Source of the DNA: CAIYRG01 sp964494505
Lineage (GTDB): Bacteria; Pseudomonadota; Alphaproteobacteria; Micropepsales; Micropepsaceae
Direction: 5' to 3'
DNA: 36,794 bases
Assembly: GCA_964494505.1 (NCBI GenBank)
Contig: CAZBRO010000041.1
Span: forward strand, 1-36,794
A program made the translations under genes and the position numbers. Below, piece after piece: positions 30,297 through 36,794 of this stretch. Every line of letters begins with the position of its first letter. Position 1 is the stretch's first letter. Below the pieces are notes generated by a model. The model searched no databases and was not told the DNA's origin. It saw nothing but the letters and a program-made list of their open reading frames with translations.

Positions 30297-31042
30297 CAGA
30301 TCACGCCCCGTTCGCGCAGTCTGGCGACCAATTCGGCGGGGCTGCCGACTTTCGCCCCGGCGCGCCGCTTTTCGGGCTCGCGCACTTCCAGCACCTTCAG
30401 CCTTGGGCTCGGATCGACGCCGTAATCGGAAACGCTTTTCTCGGCGATCGGCTTCTTGCGCGCCTTCATGATGTTGGGAAGCGAGGCGTAGCGCGGCTCG
30501 TTCAGCCGGAGATCGGTAGTGACGACCGCCGGCAATTTGAGCGCCACGGTCTGAAGGCCGCCGTCCACTTCGCGCGTCACCGTCACAGCCTCGCCGGCGA
30601 TTTCGACCTTGGCGGCAAAGGTCCCTTGCGGCCAGCCGAGGAGGGCGGCCAGCATCTGACCAGTTTGGTTGCAGTCGTCGTCGATGGCCTGCTTGCCGAG
30701 AATGACCAGACCCGGCTGTTCTTCGGCGCACACGGCTTTCAGGATTTTCGCGACCGTCAGCGGCTCCAGTTCGCCATCGTGCTTCACCAGGATGGCCCTG
30801 TCGGCGCCCATCGCGAGCGCGGTCCGCAAGGTTTCCTGCGCGCCCTGGGGACCGATGGAAACGGCGATTACCTCGGCCGCCTGTCCCTTTTCCTTGAGCC
30901 GGACGGCTTCCTCGACCGCGATCTCGTCAAAAGGGTTGATGGCCATCTTCACATTGGCAAGGTCCACGCCCGTGCGGTCAGTCTTGACCCGAACGGCGAC
31001 ATTGAAATCGATCACCCGCTTGAGGGGGACGAGGACTTTCAT
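30296..31042 (-). CDS. etfB: Electron transfer flavoprotein beta subunit
   Basis: A 248-residue AMP-binding subunit of ETF. MKVLVPLKRVIDFNVAVRVK is the normal start. DLANVKMAINPFDEIAVEEA, ILGKQAIDDDCNQTGQMLAA (the adenine-binding segment) and the LPAVVTTDLRLNEPRYASLP recognition loop are all conserved. The MKARKKPI end of that loop also fits. It is the first gene of etfB-etfA-hbdA and is divergent from the DUF6600 gene with a 213-nt gap. Confidence 0.97.
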   Translation of the reverse strand: MKVLVPLKRVIDFNVAVRVKTDRTGVDLANVKMAINPFDEIAVEEAVRLKEKGQAAEVIAVSIGPQGAQETLRTALAMGADRAILVKHDGELEPLTVAKILKAVCAEEQPGLVILGKQAIDDDCNQTGQMLAALLGWPQGTFAAKVEIAGEAVTVTREVDGGLQTVALKLPAVVTTDLRLNEPRYASLPNIMKARKKPIAEKSVSDYGVDPSPRLKVLEVREPEKRRAGAKVGSPAELVARLRERGVI

Positions 31043-31255
31043 CGCGAGAAGATGCCTTGCTTTGGCATGGCTTACGGCCCCGAGGGCCTCGCAGCCCGAA
31101 TTTTTGTGCGGCGCAATAACTAAGGGCGGGCGGGGGTCCTGTCAACGAAAGGTCAAAGAGCAAGTTGGTTAACGCGCGAACCGCCGATCCGGGCCGCGCG
31201 GAACACAGGCGGGCGGCCGGACGTTCCTCAACGGTGGGGGCCGAAGGAGCATCCT
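31043..31255. promoter_or_regulatory. Divergent etfB / DUF6600 promoter region
   Basis: 213 nt. GGCCC-CGA-GGGCC (about 31077-31089) is a short hairpin in the etfB leader. AAGGAG (about 31241) serves the DUF6600 gene. No operator or promoter stands out otherwise. Confidence 0.3.
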
Positions 31256-32632
31256 ATGTCACACAAACTCGCCGCCCCCTTCCTGGCAACGGCCATCGCC
31301 TTGAGTCCGCTGATGTTCCTGGCGGATTCCCAACCCGCCGCAGCCCAGAATGTCCAGATCGGCTTTGGCTATTTCCACGATCAGCTCAGCCCCTATGGCC
31401 GCTGGTATCACCATCCGCGGTGGGGCGATGTGTGGCATCCGCTCCAAGTGGAAGCGGACTTCAAGCCCTATTATCGCGGGCATTGGGATTACACCGGCCA
31501 GTATGGCTGGACGTGGGCGTCCGACTATAGCTGGGGCGACATTGCCTTCCATTATGGCCGGTGGGTTTACGATCCGTCCGACGGCTGGCTGTGGGTGCCG
31601 GGCTATGTCTGGTCGCCGGCCTGGGTGGTCTGGCGGGGGGGTGACGGCTATACGGGCTGGTTCCCGATGCCGCCCGACGATGCCTTTCTTGCGGGCGACG
31701 AGGTCTATCGCACCGACTGGAACAATTGGGACAGCGGCTATGGCTATGCCGATTGGTACGGCCCGAATTACGGAGCGGCCTGGCTCCTCTCCATGGCGGT
31801 ATTCGTGGACGACAAGCATTTCGCCGACCGCGATTACATGCGCTATGTGGCGCCGCGGAACCGGATCGCCCCGATCGTCAACAAATTCCGCAACATCACC
31901 AATTACACAACCGTCAACAACATCGTCGTGAACCGCAGCGTCGATGTCGGCAGCATCGAACGGGCGAGCGGCCGTCGCATCACGCCGGTGCCCGAGAACA
32001 CGGTGTCGAAGACCAGAACCCCGATCGTGCCGGTGAATGTCGGCCGCCAGGTTCAGGTTCAGGAACGCAAGACCCATGGCGGCGATCCGCACGCCAGCCC
32101 GCGCGCCAAGGTGGCCGCCTTTACCGAAGCCGGCGCCGCAGCCAATCAGAACAATCCAAACGTAGCGGCACGCGGGCGCGGGGCGGGGCCACAAGCTCCC
32201 GCCCGTGACCAGGCGGCACAAGCGCAGCGCGGACTGCCCCCGAACCGCGAACAGCAAGGCAAGACGACAGAGCAGCAGGCTCAGCAGAACCGGCCTGAAC
32301 AACAGCCGGCGAGTCAGAAGCAGCCGCGCGAGCGTCAGCAGGCGCAGCAGACTCGCGAGCAGAAGTTGGGCGAACAGCAGCAGGCGCAGCAGCAGACGCG
32401 GGAACGTCAGCAGGAGAAGCAGCCGGCGCGCCAGCAGCAAGCCGTGCGCCAAGAACAGAAGGCCGCCCGTCCAGGGCAGCAGGCCGCTCGCCAGGAGCCG
32501 CAGGCGCGCCGTCAAGAACCACGGGCCGAGCGCCCCGAGCCGCCGCCACGGCCAGAGGCGCAGCGTGCCCAACCCAACGCCCAACAAGCCGAAAACGGAC
32601 GCGGGCGCGACCGCACCAAGAAGCAGGAATGA
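31256..32632 (+). CDS. DUF6600-type secreted protein with Gln/Arg-rich tail
   Basis: A 458-residue exported protein. A Sec signal peptide ends near PAAAQN (residue 31). Residues about 35-190 are a Trp/Tyr/Gly-rich domain of the DUF6600 kind: YGRWYHHPRWGDVWHP, GHWDYTGQYGWTWASDYSWG, HYGRWVYDPSDGWLWVPGYV and WSPAWVVWRGGDGYTGWFPM. The NNIVVNRSVDVGSIERAS segment follows. From about 300 to the end it is low-complexity Gln/Arg/Pro/Ala, probably disordered and strongly basic. Function unknown; a surface or periplasmic role is inferred from the signal peptide. Confidence 0.85.
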   Translation: MSHKLAAPFLATAIALSPLMFLADSQPAAAQNVQIGFGYFHDQLSPYGRWYHHPRWGDVWHPLQVEADFKPYYRGHWDYTGQYGWTWASDYSWGDIAFHYGRWVYDPSDGWLWVPGYVWSPAWVVWRGGDGYTGWFPMPPDDAFLAGDEVYRTDWNNWDSGYGYADWYGPNYGAAWLLSMAVFVDDKHFADRDYMRYVAPRNRIAPIVNKFRNITNYTTVNNIVVNRSVDVGSIERASGRRITPVPENTVSKTRTPIVPVNVGRQVQVQERKTHGGDPHASPRAKVAAFTEAGAAANQNNPNVAARGRGAGPQAPARDQAAQAQRGLPPNREQQGKTTEQQAQQNRPEQQPASQKQPRERQQAQQTREQKLGEQQQAQQQTRERQQEKQPARQQQAVRQEQKAARPGQQAARQEPQARRQEPRAERPEPPPRPEAQRAQPNAQQAENGRGRDRTKKQE

Positions 32633-32657
32633 TGCGTAGAACTACGGACACGCCCGT

Positions 32658-32671
32658 TTGACTTGAATCAA
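32658..32671 (+). promoter_or_regulatory. FNR/FixK/Anr-type binding box
   Basis: TTGAC-TTGA-ATCAA fits the consensus TTGAY-N4-RTCAA for CRP/FNR-family regulators that respond to low oxygen. Its centre lies about 69 nt upstream of the ATG at 32734. The box is seen directly; which regulator binds is inference. Confidence 0.65.
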
Positions 32672-32695
32672 ACCTCGAATAGCCGATGCGACTAG

Positions 32696-32727
32696 CCTGC
32701 TCTCACGAAATTCAGTGAGAGCAGGAG
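32696..32727 (+). promoter_or_regulatory. Stem-loop that buries the Shine-Dalgarno of the next gene
   Basis: CCTGCTCTCAC (32696-32706) pairs perfectly with GTGAGAGCAGG (32715-32725) around the 8-nt loop GAAATTCA. The Shine-Dalgarno AGGAG (32723-32727) starts inside the 3' arm, 6 nt before the ATG at 32734. If transcribed whole, the hairpin would hold translation down until it opens. It could alternatively be a DNA operator. Confidence 0.6.
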
Positions 32728-32733
32728 CTAGCC

Positions 32734-33219
32734 ATGGCCATCACCCATTCCTACCGCGACGCAGAGCGCGTCTTCCATCCAGGCGCAAAGGTCAAATCCT
32801 GGAGCGCGGCGGCTGCCACGGTTCACGCAGACATTCATCCCGCCGTGTACAAAATCTTCGTCGCGTGCTGGGCGGCTTTGTTTGCCGTCTTCGCCGCCAC
32901 TTTCGCCGAAAGCCGGTACACGATGTACTTGATTACGGTGGCGGTGCTGAACGGCGCGATGTTCTTCGGGCTGCCTTACGTGATGAGCCGCGTAGCGCCC
33001 CCTTCAACGCGGGTTGGCGAAGTATCCTTTGCCGAATTCATGCGCGGCAAGGTCGAGACGCTGACCGGAGCGGTGAGCAGCTGGGAGGCCCTGGCTCAGG
33101 TGATTACGGTCCCGCTCGCCTTGACGCTCGGCGCGCTCGCCATCAGCTTCATCGTTCATATCGAGGCCGACCACATTCACATGCTCTATATCGCGCAGTC
33201 CGGGCCGTTCCCAAGGTAA
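32734..33219 (+). CDS. Unknown three-helix membrane protein under predicted oxygen-type control
   Basis: A 161-residue protein. The cytoplasmic start carries YRDAERVFHPGAKVKSWSAA; membrane helices are at about 38-58 (VYKIFVACWAALFAVFAATF), 62-84 (YTMYLITVAVLNGAMFFGLP) and 121-143 (AQVITVPLALTLGALAISFI). The C-terminal tail VHIEADHIHMLYIAQ has three His residues close to an acidic pair, a possible metal site. I recognise no family. The upstream FNR-type box and the SD-burying hairpin suggest tight control, perhaps by low oxygen. A strong terminator follows. Confidence 0.7.
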   Translation: MAITHSYRDAERVFHPGAKVKSWSAAAATVHADIHPAVYKIFVACWAALFAVFAATFAESRYTMYLITVAVLNGAMFFGLPYVMSRVAPPSTRVGEVSFAEFMRGKVETLTGAVSSWEALAQVITVPLALTLGALAISFIVHIEADHIHMLYIAQSGPFPR

Positions 33220-33240
33220 TCAATCGACTGGCGCGCATAG

Positions 33241-33277
33241 AAGAAGGGCGATGCGTCACCGCATCGCCCTTCTTCGT
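33241..33277. terminator. Strong bidirectional terminator
   Basis: AAGAAGGGCGATGCG (33241-33255) pairs perfectly over 15 bp with CGCATCGCCCTTCTT (33260-33274) around TCAC. The arms begin with AAGAAG and end with CTTCTT, so the U-rich end appears on both strands. It separates two convergent genes. Confidence 0.85.
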
Positions 33278-33291
33278 TTATGCCGTCTAAT

Positions 33292-35004
33292 TCAGCGAAC
33301 TTGGATCTTAACCAGCTTGGACGGCGGCCGGTAGGCCGGAACCCACACGGTCGGCCGCGGCGCGCCGACCTCCACCTTCAGGTCGCGCACTTCGTAATTC
33401 GACGGCGTCATGTATTCCGTCGATTTGCCCGTGTTCATGTCGACCTTGTACATGCGACCGCTGGAAAAATCGTGCGTCCAGACGATCTGGTTCTTGTCGT
33501 CCGCGCTCGCCGAATAGGGCTCGGCATAAGGCGCCGTATAAGGCTTCGTCCCGGGGATCAGCGGATATTCCTTGAACTCCTTCTTGTCGGGATCGAACAT
33601 CATCAACTGGCCGGAGAAGAACTCGCCCGCCCACAGCCGGTCCTTGCCGTCGATCTGGCCACGCCGCGGGCCGGACATCGCCGTCGGCACCTTGTAGTCG
33701 GTGTATTCGACGGTCCTCGGATCGAAGACGCCGATCTTGCCTTCGCGCCAGATATAAAGGTCCGTCCGCCCCTTGGAATCGGTGTCGATGTCGTAGATTC
33801 CCATGTTCTTCGGGATCGGGAAGATCGTGCGCTTCAGCGTTTCGCTGCTGGTGTCGATCTTGGTCAGCTGTCCGTTCTCCGACAGATGCCAGACATTGCC
33901 TTGGGGATCGAGGCCGAACATCGCATCGCCATTCGCCCAGGCCGTGAACTTGCCGGTTTTGGGATCGTATTTGACCGTGCCGTGGTCCATTCCGACGATG
34001 ACATTGCCATGGCCATCGAATTGCAGCTCATGCGCGCCGCCGCCGGGCTGGCCCGGACGGCCATCGCCCGCACCCATCGCCTCGCGGCCCGCGCCTGGGG
34101 GCAGCGGGAAGGGCATTTCCTTCGCCTCGCCCGTCCTGATGTCGATGCGGCCGAGCATGTAGGAGAAATGGTCGGTGTAGTAGGCGAACTCCTTGTCCAT
34201 GATGACGTCGTGCGGCCACACATATTGGCGGTCGCCGCGCAGCATGAAGGTGTCGCGCTCGCCGCCGCGGGGAAGCTCATATTCGGTGACGACGAGATTG
34301 GTGGATTGGGCGTCGGTCGGACGCGGGCGCGGCTTGAAGGGGACGTTGTCGGAGGAACCCGGTCCGCGGATTTGCGTGAGATAATCCGCCAGAGGCTCGA
34401 TCATGTTTTTCTGACCGAACGCATAGGTGCCCGGCGTGTCCGACTGTGCGGCGCGCCCCCCGGCCATCATCTTCACGACCTTGAGCCAACCGTCATGGGT
34501 GCGGGGAACTTGCAGCGCCCATTGCAGCGTGTGGCAATTGCTGCATTGGGAAAACAGCACCTTCTGCTGATCGGTGCCGGGCAGCCCTGCGATGATTTCC
34601 GATGCCGTCGCATCATCATAGGCGACGGGCTTGGATTTCAGCGTGAAGTCCACTTTCGTGGTCTTGCCGGCGGCGATGCCGACGCCATCCTTGTTCACAT
34701 GCTCGAAATCGGGAAGGTCGACCTTCACCGTGTAGGAGCCGGGCCTCACATCCGACCAGCTCGGGAAGGAATATTCGCCGGTCTTGTCCGTGTAGACCGC
34801 AACCGTGATGGCGGTGTTGTTGAGATGGGCCTTCACCGGAATGCCGGCGAGCGGCTGTCCATCGGGCGAGGTCACCTTGCCGGCCAGCAGCGTCACCGGT
34901 TCGGCCGATTGCGATGCGCTGGGGCTCAGCACATAGGCGGCGGCGAGAGCCGTAACCGTGAACGCGGCGCCGGCAAGCTTGCGACTCTTGAGCCTGGAAA
35001 CCAT
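33292..35004 (-). CDS. Secreted fusion: carboxypeptidase-regulatory-like domain, cytochrome c, Vgb/SMP-30-like beta-propeller
   Basis: A 570-residue exported protein. A signal peptide ends near SQSAEP (34). Residues about 38-125 form a CarboxypepD-regulatory-like beta-sandwich (LLAGKVTSPDGQPLAGIPVK, DKTGEYSFPSW). A c-type heme site CSNCH (154-158) follows, with later Met ligands possible at 179/180 and in GQKNMIEPLADYLTQI. Residues about 245-570 are repeated beta-blades of the virginiamycin-B-lyase/SMP-30 propeller type (ELQFDGHGNVIVGMDHGTVK, GLDPQGNVWHLSENGQL). ATG 35004 is chosen because GGGAGGG lies 6-12 nt upstream. A periplasmic dehydrogenase passing electrons through the heme is inference; the substrate is unknown. 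Confidence 0.8.
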   Translation of the reverse strand: MVSRLKSRKLAGAAFTVTALAAAYVLSPSASQSAEPVTLLAGKVTSPDGQPLAGIPVKAHLNNTAITVAVYTDKTGEYSFPSWSDVRPGSYTVKVDLPDFEHVNKDGVGIAAGKTTKVDFTLKSKPVAYDDATASEIIAGLPGTDQQKVLFSQCSNCHTLQWALQVPRTHDGWLKVVKMMAGGRAAQSDTPGTYAFGQKNMIEPLADYLTQIRGPGSSDNVPFKPRPRPTDAQSTNLVVTEYELPRGGERDTFMLRGDRQYVWPHDVIMDKEFAYYTDHFSYMLGRIDIRTGEAKEMPFPLPPGAGREAMGAGDGRPGQPGGGAHELQFDGHGNVIVGMDHGTVKYDPKTGKFTAWANGDAMFGLDPQGNVWHLSENGQLTKIDTSSETLKRTIFPIPKNMGIYDIDTDSKGRTDLYIWREGKIGVFDPRTVEYTDYKVPTAMSGPRRGQIDGKDRLWAGEFFSGQLMMFDPDKKEFKEYPLIPGTKPYTAPYAEPYSASADDKNQIVWTHDFSSGRMYKVDMNTGKSTEYMTPSNYEVRDLKVEVGAPRPTVWVPAYRPPSKLVKIQVR

Positions 35005-35091
35005 GAACGACCCTCCCGAGTTGGTTGCGAGCATAATACCCCTCGCGGGGACCAGGCAGCAACAGGCAGGGGCAGTGGAACAAGCCGCCCT

Positions 35092-35120
35092 CCTCATGGT
35101 TCGACAGGCTCACCATGAGG
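35092..35120. repeat. Dispersed palindromic repeat, CCTCATGGT type
   Basis: Arms CCTCATGGT / ACCATGAGG around an 11-nt loop TCGACAGGCTC. It lies 14 nt from the related element at 35135. Such elements are common between alphaproteobacterial genes. Confidence 0.75.
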
Positions 35121-35134
35121 AACCAATCCAAGTG

Positions 35135-35163
35135 CCTGATCCTGAGCTTGTCGAAGGATGAGG
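35135..35163. repeat. Dispersed palindromic repeat, second copy of the 16638 type
   Basis: CCTGATCCT / AGGATGAGG with one mismatch around GAGCTTGTCGA. It is the same family as 16638-16667. It lies just after the stop of the bPH gene (35178) and may help to end that transcript. Confidence 0.75.
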
Positions 35164-35177
35164 CGGCGAAACCGGGT

Positions 35178-35657
35178 TTATTTCATGCCCTTGGCGGTTT
35201 CGATGGCGCGGCGGAAACCCACCGGATCGGCAATAATGGGAAGCTCGACCGCGTCCACGCCCGTGCCTTCGATCCGCAAATTTCCATAGCCCCAGACGCG
35301 GCCCCAAATGCCTTGGCGGACCCGCACACCCTCGATGTTGGGAAGCGCGATTTCGTTCGTATGCAAAGAGACAAGGCCGACCTTCTTGACGAAACGATGC
35401 GAAGTGACGCCGATCTCCGTCGTCCATTTGCGGATCATGCGGGCGAGAAAAACAAACGTACCCACCACCAGCAAGGCCAATCCGCCGATCAGCACGATCT
35501 GTCGCATTTGATCGTCCATCACGGCAAACGAAGCCGCCACCAGAATTGCCGGCGCGCCCAACCAAAGCCAGGACACCAGCGAATACAGCCAATGGAAATG
35601 CGCAATGGCGACGATGCGCTCGCCTTCGCCCAAAGAGCGTTGGATGTAAGACGCCAC
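35178..35657 (-). CDS. Bacterial PH-domain (bPH2/DUF304-type) membrane protein
   Basis: A 159-residue protein. Two membrane helices (about 24-46 and 52-72, LVSWLWLGAPAILVAASFAV and QIVLIGGLALLVVGTFVFLA) precede a bacterial PH domain starting at KWTTEIGVTSHRFVKKVGLV. LHTNEIALPNIEGVRVRQGI and GNLRIEGTGVDAVELPIIAD are the domain core, as in YdbS/YdbT-like proteins. Function unknown. Its ATG is 4 nt after the ftsK stop, so it is probably co-transcribed with ftsK. Confidence 0.88.
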   Translation of the reverse strand: MASYIQRSLGEGERIVAIAHFHWLYSLVSWLWLGAPAILVAASFAVMDDQMRQIVLIGGLALLVVGTFVFLARMIRKWTTEIGVTSHRFVKKVGLVSLHTNEIALPNIEGVRVRQGIWGRVWGYGNLRIEGTGVDAVELPIIADPVGFRRAIETAKGMK

Positions 35658-35661
35658 GCCT

Positions 35662-36794
35662 CTAATCCCGTTCTTCGGGCAGCAGGATTTCGCGTTTGCC
35701 CTGGTGGTTGGGCTTGCCGATCATCCCGTCCTGCTCCATGCGCTCGATCAGACGTGCGGCGCGATTGTAGCCGATCTGCAGCCGCCGCTGGATATAGGAC
35801 GTCGAGACCTTCCGCTCGCGCGCGACGATGGCAATCGCCTTGTCGTAAAGGTCGTCGCCCCCTTCGCCTCCCACCCCGAGCCCGTAGGGGTCTTCGTCTT
35901 CCTCGTCCGCTTCTTCGGTGACGGCGTCCAGATATTCGGGGTGGCCTTGGGTCTTCAGGAACCTGACCACGTCCTCGACTTCGGAATCGGTGACGAACGG
36001 CCCATGCACGCGGCGGATGCGTCCCCCCGCCATCATGTAGAGCATGTCGCCCTGCCCCAAGAGCTGCTCGGCCCCCTGCTCGCCCAGAATGGTGCGCGAA
36101 TCGATCTTGGAGGTCACCTGGAAGCTGATGCGGGTGGGGAAATTCGCCTTGATGGTGCCGGTGATGACGTCCACCGAAGGCCGCTGCGTCGCCGCGATCA
36201 GATGGATGCCGGCCGCGCGCGCCATCTGCGCCAGCCGCTGCACCGCGCCCTCGATCTCCTTGCCCGAAATCATCATCAGGTCGGCCATTTCATCGACCAC
36301 CACGACGATGAAGGGCATAGGCTCGAGCTCAAGCACTTCGTCCTCGTACATGGGACGCCCGGTCTCGCGGTCGAAGCCCGTCTGGACAGTGCGCTTCATG
36401 ACCTCGCCCTTGTCCTTGGCCTTGCGGACGCGCTCGTTGAAGGCTTCCACGCCGCGCACGCCGATCTTGGCCATCTTGCCGTAGCGGCTTTCCATCTCCT
36501 TGACCGCCCATTTCAACGCCACCACCGCCTTCTTGGGATCGATGACCACGGGGGCGAGCAGATGCGGGATTCCGTCGTATACGGACAATTCCAGCATCTT
36601 GGGGTCGATCATGATGACCCGGCAATGCTCCGGCGGCATGCGGTAGAGCAACGAGAGGATCATGGTGTTGAGCGCGACCGACTTGCCCGAACCCGTGGTG
36701 CCCGCGATCAAAAGATGCGGCATCTTGGCGAGATCGGCCATCACCGGCTCGCCGCCGATGGTCTTGCCCAGCGCCAGCGTCAGCGGCGCGCGCG
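35662..36794 (-). CDS. ftsK: DNA translocase FtsK, C-terminal motor and gamma domains (5' end outside window)
   Basis: About 376 residues of the cytoplasmic motor. The frame is open to the window edge, where LTLALGKTIGGEPVMADLAK precedes Walker A GTTGSGKSV. Walker B is in PFIVVVVDEMADLMM. The RecA-like core includes HLIAATQRPSVDVITGTIKA and FQVTSKIDSRTILGEQGAEQ. After an acidic linker (EEADEEDEDPYG) comes the gamma winged-helix that reads KOPS sites: VSTSYIQRRLQIGYNRAARL and IERMEQDGMIG. FtsK pumps DNA at the septum and triggers dimer resolution with XerCD. The internal ATG at 36744 is not the start. Confidence 0.97.
   Translation of the reverse strand, partial: RAPLTLALGKTIGGEPVMADLAKMPHLLIAGTTGSGKSVALNTMILSLLYRMPPEHCRVIMIDPKMLELSVYDGIPHLLAPVVIDPKKAVVALKWAVKEMESRYGKMAKIGVRGVEAFNERVRKAKDKGEVMKRTVQTGFDRETGRPMYEDEVLELEPMPFIVVVVDEMADLMMISGKEIEGAVQRLAQMARAAGIHLIAATQRPSVDVITGTIKANFPTRISFQVTSKIDSRTILGEQGAEQLLGQGDMLYMMAGGRIRRVHGPFVTDSEVEDVVRFLKTQGHPEYLDAVTEEADEEDEDPYGLGVGGEGGDDLYDKAIAIVARERKVSTSYIQRRLQIGYNRAARLIERMEQDGMIGKPNHQGKREILLPEERD

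Noticed and set aside
32715..33290. 191-codon plus-strand frame overlapping the three-helix membrane protein
   Set aside because: Arg/His-rich shifted frame without a proper SD and running through the terminator; the other frame has AGGAG, membrane helices and stops before the terminator.
33280..35118. A 612-codon plus-strand frame opposite the cytochrome-propeller gene
   Set aside because: Antisense artefact; the minus strand carries the signal peptide, CxxCH and a strong SD.
1..36794. tRNA, rRNA, CRISPR array, insertion sequence, phage genes
   Set aside because: Searched by eye on both strands; no cloverleaf with a TTC-containing T-arm, no spaced direct repeats, no transposase or integrase motifs were found.

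Overview
The window is a stretch of GC-rich chromosome (mostly well above 60% G+C by eye) from an alphaproteobacterium. The evidence is gene content and order: gloB next to a class I methyltransferase, metX-metW, chorismate mutase-hisC-prephenate dehydrogenase-DUF2125, a zinc-ribbon/DUF3426 protein divergent from ftsE-ftsX-YdcF-plsC, argH-lptM-lysA-TIGR02302, and etfB-etfA-hbdA. These are blocks I know from Hyphomicrobiales and related orders. Two exact GTTC-N7-GTTC boxes, the alphaproteobacterial LexA form, agree. I cannot fix the genus.

Layout. 1-677 is the 3' end of rpoD, followed by a DUF6481-type coiled-coil gene (769-1149). 1150-3484 is an accessory patch. A low-GC two-gene unit at 1471-2698 encodes a Panacea/SocA-type antitoxin and a probable SocB-type partner. 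It has a perfect LexA box between its predicted -35 and -10. It abuts a higB-higA operon whose third gene, a ribbon-helix-helix antitoxin, is cut short. 3521-7536 holds a beta-carbonic anhydrase, a membrane protein, small secreted and lipoprotein genes, gloB and a methyltransferase. 7530-10153 is a methionine operon (methyltransferase, metX, metW). 10282-13201 is a translationally coupled aromatic amino acid operon. 13175-16567 holds a DUF2125 gene and a B12-dependent ribonucleotide reductase with a second LexA box upstream. 16672-20121 runs from ftsE down to plsC and a small membrane protein. 20301-21639 holds the zinc-ribbon protein and a phosphoribosyltransferase. 21709-27202 is argH-lptM-lysA-TIGR02302. 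27244-27834 is a TlpA-type thioredoxin. 27844-28384 is a brnT-brnA toxin-antitoxin pair with a clear operator. 28438-31042 is etfB-etfA-hbdA. 31256-33219 holds a DUF6600 protein and a small membrane protein preceded by an FNR/FixK-type box and a hairpin that buries its ribosome site. 33292-35004 encodes a secreted cytochrome c joined to a beta-propeller, and 35178-36794 holds a bPH-domain protein and the 3' part of ftsK.

Most genes are housekeeping: amino acid synthesis (Met, Phe/Tyr, Arg, Lys), dNTP supply, division (FtsEX, FtsK), lipid and envelope functions, and electron transfer. The more novel content is regulatory and accessory: an SOS-controlled SocAB-like module sharing a nearly identical LexA box with nrdJ, three toxin-antitoxin loci with visible operators and very short or absent leaders, and an oxygen-type box plus SD-sequestering hairpin in front of an unknown membrane protein. 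I see no tRNA, rRNA, CRISPR array, insertion sequence or phage gene.
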